A stretch of DNA of 64,000 bases from positions 1 through 64,000 of the forward strand of contig NZ_JABBFO010000004.1 in NCBI RefSeq assembly GCF_018494035.1, written 5' to 3'. How positions within the stretch are numbered: position 1 is the first letter of the stretch; every line of letters begins with the position of its first letter. This document shows, piece by piece, positions 49,289-59,529 of the stretch. The notes beneath the pieces are model-generated. The model ran no database searches, had not been told where the DNA came from, and saw only the letters and a program-made list of their open reading frames with translations. The position numbers and the translations under genes are program-made. The DNA comes from Rosenbergiella australiborealis. Lineage in GTDB: Bacteria; Pseudomonadota; Gammaproteobacteria; Enterobacterales; Enterobacteriaceae.

Positions 49289-50047
49289 ATGCTATTTACA
49301 TTAAAAAAAATAATAGGTGGCCTACTACTGCCGCTCCCTCTATCACTGATTATTCTCGGTATTGGGCTTTTATTGTTATGGTGTAGTCATCGACAACGTC
49401 TAGCAAAAATCCTCCTCACTGGCGGATGGGGACTCCTGCTACTACTGAGTTTACAACCGGTGGCAGATGGCCTACTTACTCCCTTTGAGAATCAGTATCC
49501 GACACTGAATCATCCCCCGAGGGTTGCGGCGATTGTCGTGCTCGGCGGCGGTTATACCTACAATCCAGAATGGGCACCGAGTTCTAACCTGTTAGGCAAT
49601 AGTTTACCGAGAGTCGCTGAAGGTGTACGGCAATGGCGGATGAACCCAACGGCAGAACTTATTTTTACCGGTGCAGCAGCGAGTGATAATTCCCGCAGTA
49701 GTGCCAGTGTTGCCGCAGAAGTGGCACAAACACTCGGTGTTCCAAAAGATAAGCTCATTACGTTAACGTCACCTCGTGATACTCATCAAGAAGCGCTAGC
49801 AGTTAGGCAGCTTATTGGGAATAAGCCCTTTATTTTAGTGACCTCTGCTAACCATTTACCTCGGGCTATACGCTTTTTTACCGCAGAGCAACTATCGCCA
49901 ATCCCCGCTCCGGCTAACCAACTCGCTATTCATTCCCCTCTGAACTTTTGGGAACGAATATTGCCTTCCTCTTTTTGGTTGGGACACAGTGAACGAGCAT
50001 GGTATGAGAGTCTTGGAAGGGCATGGCAATGGGTAACACAACGCTAG
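49289..50047 (+). CDS. elyC: envelope biogenesis protein ElyC (DUF218)
   Basis: ElyC is an inner-membrane protein that affects peptidoglycan assembly at low temperature. The 252-residue product has two N-terminal membrane segments (residues about 7-33 and 40-65). A DUF218 Rossmann-like periplasmic domain follows, with VVLGGGYTYNPEWAPSSNLL, LIFTGAAA and LVTSANHLPRA. The ATG at 49289 follows GGTAGG and aligns with E. coli (MLFTLKK). It is convergent with kdsB. Confidence 0.93.
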   Translation: MLFTLKKIIGGLLLPLPLSLIILGIGLLLLWCSHRQRLAKILLTGGWGLLLLLSLQPVADGLLTPFENQYPTLNHPPRVAAIVVLGGGYTYNPEWAPSSNLLGNSLPRVAEGVRQWRMNPTAELIFTGAAASDNSRSSASVAAEVAQTLGVPKDKLITLTSPRDTHQEALAVRQLIGNKPFILVTSANHLPRAIRFFTAEQLSPIPAPANQLAIHSPLNFWERILPSSFWLGHSERAWYESLGRAWQWVTQR

Positions 50048-50071
50048 ACTAAGAAGGCTAACGTTGTGTTC
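50033..50071. terminator. possible hairpin between elyC and kdsB
   Basis: AACACAACG (in the elyC 3' end) and CGTTGTGTT form a nine-base inverted repeat around the two stop codons. The loop is large and there is no proper T tract, so function is uncertain. Confidence 0.4.
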
Positions 50072-50076
50072 GGGTG

Positions 50077-50823
50077 TTATCGTAATACGTCACGGACTCT
50101 TTCAAGATCTTCAGGCGTATCCACGCCAACGGCAGGTATTGCCGTAGCTTGGGCAACATGAATCTTTTCACCGTTCCATAGCACACGGAGTTGCTCAAGC
50201 AATTCACATTGTTCTAAGGGACAAGGTTCCCAGCGGATATAGCGACGGATAAAACTGGCACGATAGGCATAAATGCCAAGATGACGCTGAAACTGATCAC
50301 CAATCGCGTCTTGAGATTGGGCAAAGCGATCACGGTCCCACGGAATGGTGGCTCTTGAAAAATAGAGTGCAAAACCCTGTTTATCAGTCACCACTTTTAC
50401 CGCATTCGGGTTAAAGGCTTCGTGCGCATCAGTGATTGGAGCGGATAAAGTCGCCATTCCACATTCTGCACTGGCAAGATTATCAGCAACTTGCTTAATA
50501 ATTAATGGGGGTATTAGTGGTTCGTCCCCCTGCACGTTCACGATAATCGTCGAGTCATCAAAGCGGTATTTTTCAATAACTTCTGCTAGGCGCTCAGTGC
50601 CCGATTGATGATCAATGCGGGTCATACAAACTTCACCGCCAGCGGCAGTTACCGCAGCAGCAACGTCCATATGGTCAGTCGCGACAATAACTCGGTCGGC
50701 ACCTGCCGCCCGAGCTTGGTTAAGCACATGGATAATCATCGGCTTGCCATGAATATCAGCAAGCGGTTTCCCCGGTAACCGAGAGGAAGCATAGCGAGCC
50801 GGGATAATAACAACAAAACCCAT
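50077..50823 (-). CDS. kdsB: CMP-Kdo synthetase
   Basis: KdsB activates 3-deoxy-manno-octulosonate with CTP for lipopolysaccharide inner core synthesis. The 248-residue nucleotidyltransferase begins [20 protein letters not shown], the family signature. It keeps [10 protein letters not shown] and a C-terminal [12 protein letters not shown]. It starts two bases after the ycaR stop, so they are likely cotranscribed; the order ycaR-kdsB is as in E. coli. Confidence 0.97.
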   Translation of the reverse strand: MGFVVIIPARYASSRLPGKPLADIHGKPMIIHVLNQARAAGADRVIVATDHMDVAAAVTAAGGEVCMTRIDHQSGTERLAEVIEKYRFDDSTIIVNVQGDEPLIPPLIIKQVADNLASAECGMATLSAPITDAHEAFNPNAVKVVTDKQGFALYFSRATIPWDRDRFAQSQDAIGDQFQRHLGIYAYRASFIRRYIRWEPCPLEQCELLEQLRVLWNGEKIHVAQATAIPAVGVDTPEDLERVRDVLR

Positions 50824-50825
50824 GG

Positions 50826-51002
50826 TTAATTCTCGTCCACAGTTAAATTACGCGCTTCATTTTCCAATAGCACAGGGATGCCATCCTGAATAGGGAAGGC
50901 TAACCCATCGAGCTTACAAATTAATTCTTGTGTCTGCGGCTGGTAGTCAAGCTTACCATGACAAACTGGGCAAGCGACGATTGCTGCTAAACGATGATCC
51001 AT
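50826..51002 (-). CDS. ycaR: Trm112-family protein YcaR
   Basis: The 58-residue product starts [20 protein letters not shown] and ends [12 protein letters not shown]. It has the CPVC and single-cysteine LICKLD pattern of the YcaR/UPF0434 Trm112-like zinc-ribbon family, and the E. coli length (60). Function is unknown in enterobacteria. An AGGTG-type site precedes the start. It lies between lpxK (45 bases upstream) and kdsB (two bases downstream). Confidence 0.95.
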   Translation of the reverse strand: MDHRLAAIVACPVCHGKLDYQPQTQELICKLDGLAFPIQDGIPVLLENEARNLTVDEN

Positions 51003-51047
51003 AACACCTCCAGATGAATAAACGACGTCGACTACCAGGACGTTGTC

Positions 51048-52043
51048 CTATTGAGTAGTCGGAAGTAAAGCTAATATTTTAGTCAGTAAAGCTTGCGTAT
51101 CGGACTGCGACAATTGTGCTTCGACCGGTAAATACCACCAATTATGTTGGGCAAAAGGCTGGCATTTCACCGCGTCTTTTTCTGTCATCAGTAACTGTTG
51201 TTCGCCGCTGGCGAGTACCGCTAACTCTTCTGAAGTATAAGCATGATGATCTTGAAATGCATACTCGGCCACAGGTTGAATACCGTTAGCACGAAGCGTT
51301 GAAAAAAAACGAGGGGGATGTCCAATACCTGCGAGTGCGACTGAAGGTTTATCGGTGAACTGTGCAAGGGGAACAGATTGCCCAGTAACAAGATTGACTA
51401 ACTTACCCGGCATGAGTTGCATCGCCAGTTCACCCGCTTGTGCGACCCCACCATTAGTGATCACCGCATCAACCTTACGCAGCCGTGATGCACGCTCTCT
51501 CATTGGCCCTGCCGGTAGCCACCAGCCATTACCAAAGCGTCGTTCACCATCAATAACGACAATTTCAACATCACGCTGTAACGCATAGTGTTGCAAACCA
51601 TCATCGGTAATCACGATATCGATATCTTTGTGTGTGCGGAGCAGAGACTGAATCGCTTCGCTGCGCTTCGGTGCAACTGCAACGGGTACGCCCGTTCGCT
51701 GATAGATCAGAACAGGTTCGTCACCCGCCTGTTGGGGAGAGGTTTGAGTATTAAGTAAGAGTGGATATTGCGATGCGTGCCCTCCATAACCGCGGGAAAC
51801 GACCGCAGGCACCCTTCCATGTTGTCGAAGCTGCTCCACGAGCCAAATAACAACAGGCGTTTTACCATTTCCACCTGCCGTGAGATTCCCCACCACGACT
51901 ATAGGAATCGGGGCTTTCCAACTTTTCTTGATACCAAGGCGATAAGCAAGCCGAATGCTGGCAGTTATTGCGCCATAAAGCCAAGAAAGTGGCAATAACG
52001 CTCGCCACCATCCTGACTCTCCACTCCACAAGCGACTGATCAT
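51048..52043 (-). CDS. lpxK: tetraacyldisaccharide 4'-kinase
   Basis: LpxK phosphorylates the disaccharide precursor to give lipid IVA, at the inner face of the membrane. The 331-residue P-loop kinase has an N-terminal membrane helix (about residues 13-35), a Walker A-like [18 protein letters not shown], and DDGLQH (conserved D and H). Its start shares four bases with the msbA stop (ATGA overlap), so translation is coupled. Confidence 0.96.
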   Translation of the reverse strand: MISRLWSGESGWWRALLPLSWLYGAITASIRLAYRLGIKKSWKAPIPIVVVGNLTAGGNGKTPVVIWLVEQLRQHGRVPAVVSRGYGGHASQYPLLLNTQTSPQQAGDEPVLIYQRTGVPVAVAPKRSEAIQSLLRTHKDIDIVITDDGLQHYALQRDVEIVVIDGERRFGNGWWLPAGPMRERASRLRKVDAVITNGGVAQAGELAMQLMPGKLVNLVTGQSVPLAQFTDKPSVALAGIGHPPRFFSTLRANGIQPVAEYAFQDHHAYTSEELAVLASGEQQLLMTEKDAVKCQPFAQHNWWYLPVEAQLSQSDTQALLTKILALLPTTQ

Positions 52044-53788
52044 TGTCCAAACTGTATACGGTGAAGTTGAGCATAGGCACCAGCCTGCGCTAACAGTTCT
52101 TGGTGGGTACCGCGCTCAATGATTTGTCCATCTTCGACCACAACAATAAGATCTGCATTTTCGATGGTCGATAAGCGGTGTGCAATGACTAGCGAAGTCC
52201 GGTTACGTTGTAATTCATCCAGTGCAGACTGAATTGCGCGTTCAGACTCCGTATCCAAGGCTGAAGTAGCTTCATCGAGGATCAAAATAGGACAGTCACG
52301 TAACAGAGCACGAGCTATCGCAATCCGTTGGCGTTGCCCCCCGGACAATAACACGCCATTTTCACCGATAACGGTATCTAGCCCTTTCTCCATGCGCGAG
52401 ATAAAGTCCATGGCATGTGCCATTTTAGCGACTTGTTCAATATCTTGGCGGCTATATTGGTCTGAACGTGCATATGCAATGTTGTTAGCAATCGTATCGT
52501 TAAATAAGTGAACATTTTGGGATACCAAAGCGACCTGATTACGTAACGATTGCAGTTTATAATCCGTGATTTCATGACCATCCAACAAAATTTGTCCTGA
52601 TTGAATATCATAAAAACGCGTTAATAAGCTGGCAAGGGTGGATTTACCCGAACCGGAGCGCCCGACCAGTGCAACAGTCTTACCCGCAGGCAGGGTCAAG
52701 TTAATATTTTTTAGCGCCGGCGTTTCGCGCCCAGGATAGGTAAAGGTCACGTCACGAAATTCAATATCACCTTGCGCCCGCTCGGTCGTGTATTGACCAT
52801 CGTCCACTTCCTGCTCTGCATCAAGAATACTAAATAGAGTTTGGCAGGCCGCCATTCCTCTTTGGAATTGGGCATTAACATTGGTCAGCGACTTTAACGG
52901 TCGCATTAGCGCTATCATCGATGAGAATACGACGGTGATAGTTCCAGCGGTTAACGTATCCATTACCGCAGGAAAACTTGCGGCATAGAGAATAAAAGCT
53001 AAGGCTAATGAAGCAATTAATTGAATAATCGGATCAGAAATTGACGAAGCACTGACTAATTTCATGCCCTGCTGACGCATGCGATTACTCACCGTAGCAA
53101 ATCGTTGGGATTCGATCTCTTGGCCACCAAAAATCAACACTTCTTTGTGGCCTTTTAACATCTGTTCCGCACTAGTCGTCACTTCACCCATTGTATTCTG
53201 CATCGTTTTACTAATATTACGAAAACGCTTAGAAACGAGACGGATAGTGAAAGAGACTATCGGGGCCAGTAGGATCAAAATCAACGATAATTGCCAACTG
53301 TAATAGAACATCATGATAAACAGGCCGATTATCGATGCCCCCTCTCTCACTACCGTCACCAACGCACTGGACGATGAGGAAGCAACTTGCTCGGAATCAT
53401 AAGTGATTCTTGATAGTAGAGTACCGGTTGATTGCTGATCGAAAAAAGAGACCGGCATACTCATCATATGAGAAAAGAGATTACGGCGCATACCCATGAC
53501 GACATTCCCTGATACCCATGAGATACAGTAACTGGAAACATAGCTGGTGACTCCACGGATAAGCATAAGCCCTATTACCGCTAATGGCATCCACAGTAGA
53601 ACCGATTTATCTGCCTTACCAAACCCGTCATCTAGTAACGGTTTAAGCAGTGATAACATTAAAGTATCCCCCGCTGCATTGATAATAAGGGCGACAGCAG
53701 CAATACAGAGGCCTGCTTTATGTGGGGCTATCATTGGCCAAAGGCGACGAAACGTCTGCCACGTTGAGAGATCTTTATCTAAGTGCAT
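52040..53788 (-). CDS. msbA: lipid A flippase MsbA
   Basis: MsbA is a homodimeric ABC exporter that flips core-lipid A across the inner membrane. The 582-residue protein has six N-terminal transmembrane helices and a C-terminal ATPase. The motifs are Walker [11 protein letters not shown], signature [17 protein letters not shown], Walker [12 protein letters not shown] and the H-loop AHRLST. It is translationally linked to lpxK and follows comEC by 34 bases. Confidence 0.98.
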   Translation of the reverse strand: MHLDKDLSTWQTFRRLWPMIAPHKAGLCIAAVALIINAAGDTLMLSLLKPLLDDGFGKADKSVLLWMPLAVIGLMLIRGVTSYVSSYCISWVSGNVVMGMRRNLFSHMMSMPVSFFDQQSTGTLLSRITYDSEQVASSSSSALVTVVREGASIIGLFIMMFYYSWQLSLILILLAPIVSFTIRLVSKRFRNISKTMQNTMGEVTTSAEQMLKGHKEVLIFGGQEIESQRFATVSNRMRQQGMKLVSASSISDPIIQLIASLALAFILYAASFPAVMDTLTAGTITVVFSSMIALMRPLKSLTNVNAQFQRGMAACQTLFSILDAEQEVDDGQYTTERAQGDIEFRDVTFTYPGRETPALKNINLTLPAGKTVALVGRSGSGKSTLASLLTRFYDIQSGQILLDGHEITDYKLQSLRNQVALVSQNVHLFNDTIANNIAYARSDQYSRQDIEQVAKMAHAMDFISRMEKGLDTVIGENGVLLSGGQRQRIAIARALLRDCPILILDEATSALDTESERAIQSALDELQRNRTSLVIAHRLSTIENADLIVVVEDGQIIERGTHQELLAQAGAYAQLHRIQFGQ

Positions 53789-53822
53789 TATTTCTTCACG
53801 TTTTTTAACATCGGCGGGTAGT

Positions 53823-56072
53823 TTACCCGTAATCCGGTTTTACACCAAACCATTGATGGTACCATCGAGGTGAAATTTGATCACGCAATTGTAATAGCTC
53901 GACTTGATGAGTCCTGACACGTATCGATATTTGCCCAGCTTGTGCCGTATCCATCCAAAAAATACCGTGATCGTAATAACGTTTTACAATCGGTGTGGCC
54001 GGTAAACGCCACGCGTTATATCGTGCTACCGAGGCTAACGCCACATCGGCGTTAAATTTGCGTAAAAATAATGAGGTAGAAGACGTGCGGCTGCCATGAT
54101 GAGGCACTTGTAGCCAACTCACAGGTAGGCCTGATTTTTCTAATTCGACTAACCGTTGTTCGGCTTTTTTTTCTATATCACCGGTTAATAACAAATGATG
54201 TTTTCCGTCGCTAATATACAGCACACAAGAGTCATTATTTTTCCCAGCGGTCTCCATTTTTTCAGGTAATAACACGCGAAAGGTTAACGCCTTCCACTGC
54301 CACTGTTCCCCGCGTTGACAAGGGAGTGCGCCAGGATAAGGGAATGCCGTCTTCACGGATAAATTTGGCCATACCTTTTGTAAACTTTCTAACCCGCCTA
54401 TGTGGTCACTATGACGATGGCTAATAATGGCGGTTATAGGAACGATCTGCTGGGATTGTAACCAAGGGGTGATAATACGCTCACCTGCATCCCCTTCTTG
54501 CCAGCGGTTACCTGTGTCGTAAATTACCCCCTCTTTACCTTGACTAATGATAACGGCTAATCCATGCCCCACATCCAGCATATCGACACGCCATACGATA
54601 TCTGACGGCTGAGTACGCCAACTTATTACCGTTAGCAGTATTGTTCCCAAGCTGAGCGGAAATTGCCGCCACCAGTAAAAACGAATAAAGAGTAATCCCC
54701 CCCATACCCCACACACAAAGAGAGGAGCCGTTGTTAGTGCATACCATCCGCCTCGTTGTAGGGTTAATGCATCAAATAATAGTTGGTACATCGCATCATG
54801 GATGCCCAGTAGTCCACGACTTAACAATATAGGCCACGGCAACATCAGGAGTAAGGAGAGCGGTAATGCCCCTAGGCTAATAATGGGAATAGCCACTAGG
54901 TTCGCGCCGAGAGCGGTCAGACTAGTCCCGTTAAAAAAGAAAACTTGGACAGGAAGTAAAAGTAGCATTATGCCGATTTGTAGATGCAGTAGACGGATAA
55001 GTGCGTACCTTTTTCTCTGTTGATATTTAGGGGGCAGTGGAAACCATCGGTACCACAGTAGTAAAGCCAGTACCGCAAGTGCGGATAACCATAAGCTGTC
55101 CGACAATATCATCAATGGGTTAATCAGTAATAAACCGGCTATACAGAGTAGAAGAACTTGGAAACCCGAAAAATTAATTGCGTGGCGTTTCGCGATTAAC
55201 CAACAGGTCAGGGCAAAAATGGCACGCATTGCGGAAGGTTGCCCCCCTGAAAGGTAGCAATAAAAGCCGCTTGCTATCCATCCCCCTATTTCTGCGACAA
55301 GGGGGCGAGCTAAGGCAATAGGTAGTAGTGGCTGTACAAGACTAATAGTTCTGCTTACGAGTAAAAAAACCAAACCGATATGCATTCCTGAGATAGCCAT
55401 AAGGTGGCCAGTCCCCGTTTCGCGAAAAAGTTGATTAACTGAAGGGGAAATACCGTCACGGAGCCCAAAGACGAGTGCGCGTGATAACCCCTGCCAAGGT
55501 GAAGAAGCACTGTTTTTTTGAAAAAGTTGCTCGAGCTGATAACGAAATGAACACTGCGTTGTGATGGGCGTTTTAGATAAGATTTTTCCTGAAAAGAGCG
55601 TATCTTTTGCTAACGCATTACGCTGACGGTCATAGCCACCTTCATTGAGTAAACTGTGTACAGGCCGTAAGGCTAATTCCATTAACCAACGCTGTCCTGG
55701 GCAATAGGCGTGGATCTCCTCCTGATAAATCCATGCTTCATAAACTGGAAATTGTAGCTGACCATTCACTTGTTGAAGCGCGAGTTTCATTCTCCCCATT
55801 AGTGGCTGTACTTCACTCACTGTTACGACAGCGACAATCGGCCGCTCACTCCATAGTGTCATTGTGGTAAGCGCAGCATGGGCGATAAGTTGGTTTACGG
55901 CACAAAGCAGTATTACCACACCAAGATAGTGAAAAAACGTTTGTTTCACCCGGATAAGGTAGATCGCGACTGGTATTCCAATTAACAGAATGGCGACATC
56001 GATAAGTGTAGATAAAAAGAGTAACGGTAAGCAGGCAAAAATTACCAGTCGGGCATAAGGAAGAAGTTGCAT
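53823..56072 (-). CDS. comEC: ComEC-type DNA uptake channel (YcaI)
   Basis: ComEC moves one DNA strand through the inner membrane during transformation. The 749-residue protein has an OB-like segment after the first helices, then the Competence multi-helix domain ([20 protein letters not shown] at about residue 220). The C-terminal metallo-beta-lactamase-like domain has HRHSDHIGG and GDIE. Length agrees with E. coli YcaI (754), so it looks intact. Sxy is also in this window. It precedes msbA in the same orientation. Confidence 0.94.
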   Translation of the reverse strand: MQLLPYARLVIFACLPLLFLSTLIDVAILLIGIPVAIYLIRVKQTFFHYLGVVILLCAVNQLIAHAALTTMTLWSERPIVAVVTVSEVQPLMGRMKLALQQVNGQLQFPVYEAWIYQEEIHAYCPGQRWLMELALRPVHSLLNEGGYDRQRNALAKDTLFSGKILSKTPITTQCSFRYQLEQLFQKNSASSPWQGLSRALVFGLRDGISPSVNQLFRETGTGHLMAISGMHIGLVFLLVSRTISLVQPLLPIALARPLVAEIGGWIASGFYCYLSGGQPSAMRAIFALTCWLIAKRHAINFSGFQVLLLCIAGLLLINPLMILSDSLWLSALAVLALLLWYRWFPLPPKYQQRKRYALIRLLHLQIGIMLLLLPVQVFFFNGTSLTALGANLVAIPIISLGALPLSLLLMLPWPILLSRGLLGIHDAMYQLLFDALTLQRGGWYALTTAPLFVCGVWGGLLFIRFYWWRQFPLSLGTILLTVISWRTQPSDIVWRVDMLDVGHGLAVIISQGKEGVIYDTGNRWQEGDAGERIITPWLQSQQIVPITAIISHRHSDHIGGLESLQKVWPNLSVKTAFPYPGALPCQRGEQWQWKALTFRVLLPEKMETAGKNNDSCVLYISDGKHHLLLTGDIEKKAEQRLVELEKSGLPVSWLQVPHHGSRTSSTSLFLRKFNADVALASVARYNAWRLPATPIVKRYYDHGIFWMDTAQAGQISIRVRTHQVELLQLRDQISPRWYHQWFGVKPDYG

Positions 56073-56211
56073 TGTTTCTCCGCTTAAAGCAGGAGAAATT
56101 ACGCGAACAAGAAATGATGAGAAGAGAAAAATTAAGAAGTTACGATAATCTGCTTAACGCGGAATAACGTACATAGCTCAACTCACTACGATTTGTGAGC
56201 CAGCCTCAAAG

Positions 56212-56241
56212 AAAAAACGATACCTTAAGATATCGTTTTTT
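56212..56241. terminator. terminator after ihfB
   Basis: AAAAAACGATA / TATCGTTTTTT with an eight-base loop forms a bidirectional T-rich hairpin, 13 bases past the ihfB stop on the minus strand. The remaining part of 56073-56211 has only a weaker hairpin (about 56180-56198) and the comEC leader. Confidence 0.9.
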
Positions 56242-56254
56242 TAAAACTGTACTT

Positions 56255-56539
56255 TTAGCCTGGAAGATTAGCTCTATCGCGAAGCTCTTTACCGGGTTTG
56301 AAGTGCGGCACATACTTGCCCTCTAACTCCACTTTTTCGCCGGTCTTCGGATTGCGGCCAACACGTGGGGCACGGTAGTGCAAAGAGAAACTACCAAAAC
56401 CACGTATTTCAATACGGTCTCCCTGCGCTAAGGTCGAAGCCATATATTCCAGCATCTCTTTAACAGCATCTTCAACAGCTTTTGCAGGGATTTGAGTCTG
56501 CTGGGCTGCGAGGCGTTCAATCAGTTCAGATTTAGTCAT
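56255..56539 (-). CDS. ihfB: integration host factor subunit beta
   Basis: IhfB with IhfA bends DNA sharply at specific sites for replication, recombination and transcription. The 94-residue product is the E. coli length and has the HU/IHF signature [21 protein letters not shown], including the DNA-intercalating proline in RNPKTG. It lies downstream of rpsA on the same strand after a terminator, the E. coli order. Confidence 0.98.
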   Translation of the reverse strand: MTKSELIERLAAQQTQIPAKAVEDAVKEMLEYMASTLAQGDRIEIRGFGSFSLHYRAPRVGRNPKTGEKVELEGKYVPHFKPGKELRDRANLPG

Positions 56540-56573
56540 TAATCCTCCGGGAATATCCTGTAAAGAAAGACAG

Positions 56574-56609
56574 TTTTAAAAAAAGCCAAGAGTGAAAACA
56601 CCCTTGGCT
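56574..56609 (-). terminator. rho-independent terminator of rpsA
   Basis: On the minus strand AGCCAAG-GGTG / CACTCTTGGCT with a TTTT loop is followed by seven T residues. It separates rpsA from ihfB, which therefore probably has its own promoter or uses read-through. Confidence 0.88.
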
Positions 56610-56643
56610 AGTTGGGAGGATGTCACCACCCTCCTTTCGGCAA

Positions 56644-58320
56644 TTACTCGCCTTTAGCTGCTTTAAATGCTTCAGCCATTGCGTTAGAGAAGTTGCCTTC
56701 ATCTTGTTGCTTGTTATTCACAGCAGCAACAGCATCTTTCTCATCAGCTTCGTCTTTAGCACGTACAGACAGAGTTACAACACGGTTTTTACGATCAACA
56801 CCGGTGAATTTCGCTTCAACGTCATCACCAACATTCAGAACCAGAGTTGCATCTTCAACGCGGTCACGTGAAGCTTCTGAAGCGCGTAAGTAACCTTCAA
56901 CACCATCAGCCAGCTCAACAGTTGCGCCTTTAGCGTCGACTGCAGTCACTTTACCGTTAACGATAACGCCTTTCTTGTTTACCGCAACGTAGTTGTTGAA
57001 TGGATCTTCAGCCAGTTGTTTCACGCCTAAAGAGATACGCTCACGCTCAGCATCAACTTGCAGAACTACTGCAGCAATTTCGTCGCCTTTCTTGTATTCA
57101 CGAACGGCTTCTTCGCCAGTTGCGTTCCAAGAAATGTCAGACAGGTGAACCAGACCATCGATTCCACCGTCAAGACCGATGAAGATACCAAAGTCAGTGA
57201 TTGACTTGATTTTACCTTCAACGCGATCGCCTTTGTTGTGAGTTTCTGCGAAGTGCTGCCACGGGTTAGATTTACATTGCTTCAGACCCAGGGAAATACG
57301 ACGACGCTCTTCGTCAATGTCCAGAACCATAACTTCAACCACATCACCTACGTTAACAACTTTAGATGGGTGGATGTTTTTGTTGGTCCAATCCATTTCA
57401 GAAACGTGTACCAGACCTTCAACGCCTTCTTCGATTTCTACGAAGCAGCCGTAATCAGTCAGGTTAGTCACACGACCTGTCAGCTTGGTGCTTTCTGGGT
57501 AACGTTTAGCGATAGCAACCCATGGATCTTCGCCCAGTTGTTTCAGACCTAATGATACGCGAGTGCGCTCACGGTCAAACTTCAGGACTTTAACATTGAT
57601 TTCGTCACCGACATTCACGATCTCGCTTGGGTGCTTAACGCGCTTCCAAGCCATATCAGTGATGTGCAGTAAGCCGTCAACGCCGCCCAGATCAACGAAT
57701 GCACCGTAGTCAGTCAGGTTCTTAACGATACCTTTAACTTCCATGCCTTCTTGCAGGTTTTCCAGCAATTGATCACGTTCAGCGCTGTTTTCAGACTCGA
57801 TCACCGCGCGGCGAGAAACCACGACGTTGTTACGTTTCTGATCCAGCTTGATGACTTTAAATTCTAACTCTTTGCCTTCGAGGTGCAGAGTGTCGCGAAC
57901 TGGACGTACGTCAACCAGTGAACCTGGTAGGAACGCACGAATTCCGTTCAGCTCAACAGTGAAGCCGCCCTTGACTTTGCCGTTGATAACACCGGTAACA
58001 GTTTCAGCATCTTCGTAAGCTTTTTCCAGCGTGATCCAAGCTTCGTGACGCTTAGCTTTCTCACGGGACAGCAGGGTTTCACCGAAGCCGTCTTCTACTG
58101 CGTCCAGCGCAACATCAACTTCGTCGCCTACCTGGATTTCCAGTTCGCCAGCTGCGTTTTTGAATTGCTCTGCAGGAATTGCAGATTCAGATTTCAGGCC
58201 CGCATCAACTAGGACAACGTCTTTGTCGATAGAGACAACAACGCCACGAACGATGGAACCCGGACGGGTTTCGATTTCTTTCAGGGATTCTTCAAATAGT
58301 TGAGCAAAAGATTCAGTCAT
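56644..58320 (-). CDS. rpsA: ribosomal protein S1
   Basis: S1 brings structured mRNAs to the 30S subunit. The 558-residue protein has six S1 motifs; a typical one is [21 protein letters not shown], the first two being degenerate. The ATG ending at 58320 begins [12 protein letters not shown], as in E. coli; an upstream ATG (58356) is in the same frame. There is no strong Shine-Dalgarno, only GAAG about 14 bases upstream. This is also the case for E. coli rpsA, whose leader S1 itself recognises and represses. The gene follows cmk with 121 bases between. Confidence 0.98.
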   Translation of the reverse strand: MTESFAQLFEESLKEIETRPGSIVRGVVVSIDKDVVLVDAGLKSESAIPAEQFKNAAGELEIQVGDEVDVALDAVEDGFGETLLSREKAKRHEAWITLEKAYEDAETVTGVINGKVKGGFTVELNGIRAFLPGSLVDVRPVRDTLHLEGKELEFKVIKLDQKRNNVVVSRRAVIESENSAERDQLLENLQEGMEVKGIVKNLTDYGAFVDLGGVDGLLHITDMAWKRVKHPSEIVNVGDEINVKVLKFDRERTRVSLGLKQLGEDPWVAIAKRYPESTKLTGRVTNLTDYGCFVEIEEGVEGLVHVSEMDWTNKNIHPSKVVNVGDVVEVMVLDIDEERRRISLGLKQCKSNPWQHFAETHNKGDRVEGKIKSITDFGIFIGLDGGIDGLVHLSDISWNATGEEAVREYKKGDEIAAVVLQVDAERERISLGVKQLAEDPFNNYVAVNKKGVIVNGKVTAVDAKGATVELADGVEGYLRASEASRDRVEDATLVLNVGDDVEAKFTGVDRKNRVVTLSVRAKDEADEKDAVAAVNNKQQDEGNFSNAMAEAFKAAKGE

Positions 58321-58441
58321 ATTGATAATCTTAGGATTCTTCAATTTAACGTCCATTGGACCTCATGTCTAATGGGGTTGTTTAACATTCTTCACACCAT
58401 CCATGGAATGAAGCTACAGCATTCTGTTTATTTTAGCACAA

Positions 58442-59128
58442 TTATACGCCGAAGTTAGGCAATTTTTTGCGAATATATTCTACGGCTATCTCGGTCACTT
58501 TTTCGATATTAATTCCAGTAGAATCAATAACTAAGGCATCATCTGCCGGCACTAAAGGCGCAACGGCACGATTACGATCGCGTTCATCACGTTCGATCGT
58601 CTCTGCTAAAAGGCGCTCAAAGTTAACATCTACACCGGCTTGCTGCAACTGCTGACGGCGACGCTCTGCACGCTCTTCAGCACTCGCATCGAGGAAAATT
58701 TTGACGGGTGCATCCGGAAAAACGACCGTTCCCATATCTCGCCCATCGGCAATCAACCCCGGTAATTCACGGAAATTACGCTGTCTACGTAATAACGCTT
58801 CTCGTACCCGAGGAAATGCGGCAACCTTTGATGCCGTGTTACTGACGTCTTGTGTGCGGATAGCCGCAGTCACCTCTTCACCTTCTAAGATAACTTGAGT
58901 GTGAAACTGTTCTACCCTAAATTTAACATCTAAGTGCGCGGCAAGCGGCACTAATGCCTCTTCTTGCGTAATATCGACTTGATGGTGCAAAGCAGCTAAA
59001 GCGAGGACGCGATAAATTGCTCCCGAGTCCAATAAATGCCAGTTCAGCGCTTTCGCTAACGCTTTACATAGCGTGCCTTTCCCCGCACCGCTTGGCCCAT
59101 CAACTGTAATGACTGGAATGGTAGCCAT
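58442..59128 (-). CDS. cmk: cytidylate kinase
   Basis: Cmk phosphorylates CMP and dCMP. The 228-residue P-loop kinase (start [19 protein letters not shown]) matches the E. coli protein, with DSGAIYR, the [21 protein letters not shown] motif and the lid segment [11 protein letters not shown] chose the ATG ending at 59128, with AAGGAG seven bases upstream; the frame continues 31 codons further upstream without conservation. It precedes rpsA on the same strand, as in E. coli. The E. coli neighbour ycaL is absent. Confidence 0.97.
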   Translation of the reverse strand: MATIPVITVDGPSGAGKGTLCKALAKALNWHLLDSGAIYRVLALAALHHQVDITQEEALVPLAAHLDVKFRVEQFHTQVILEGEEVTAAIRTQDVSNTASKVAAFPRVREALLRRQRNFRELPGLIADGRDMGTVVFPDAPVKIFLDASAEERAERRRQQLQQAGVDVNFERLLAETIERDERDRNRAVAPLVPADDALVIDSTGINIEKVTEIAVEYIRKKLPNFGV

Positions 59129-59298
59129 CTCCAACTCCTTGCTACTTGGCAACAAAATCCGGTGAGTATACCTCATTCCCAGACGGATCGTTACTACTCG
59201 CTGCATGGCACTGACTTGCACAACGTATGACCTTGTCTACACTTGATGAAGTAAATGATTAACCACAACCACTGAGTTAGCTATTTTGGAGGCGAGTT

Positions 59299-59490
59299 AT
59301 GGCAGGTCATCCCCCCTATCCCCGTAAAGCATGGATTGTTGAGATTTCTGATGGCAAGGGTGACGGTAAGATTGGGCATTATGAATTAAGAGCCGACCAT
59401 CCTTATGAAGATACCCTCATCAGCCAGCATGGTACCCGCGAAGATGCGGAAGATGCCAAAACACGTTATATAGGCGAAGATAAAGAGTAA
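59299..59490 (+). CDS. small hypothetical protein
   Basis: I do not recognise this 63-residue, charged, soluble protein (many D, E, K and R; no signal, no membrane segment). It contains HYELRADHPYEDTLISQHGT and ends with EDAKTRYIGEDKE. A perfect-looking ribosome site TTTTGGAGGCGAGTT lies just before the ATG, codon use looks native, and a perfect 14-base inverted-repeat terminator follows, so it is probably a real expressed gene. It is convergent with the OppA-type gene and divergent from cmk, in the place where E. coli has other genes. Confidence 0.75.
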   Translation: MAGHPPYPRKAWIVEISDGKGDGKIGHYELRADHPYEDTLISQHGTREDAEDAKTRYIGEDKE

Positions 59491-59495
59491 CCATT

Positions 59496-59524
59496 AAGGC
59501 CATGTGTCGACGACACATGGCCTT
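59496..59524. terminator. bidirectional hairpin between small gene and oppA-like gene
   Basis: AAGGCCATGTGTCG and CGACACATGGCCTT are perfect inverted repeats with one central base, giving a strong stem. Short T runs (TTTG on plus, TTAATGG on minus) follow. Confidence 0.7.
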
Positions 59525-59529
59525 TGTGA

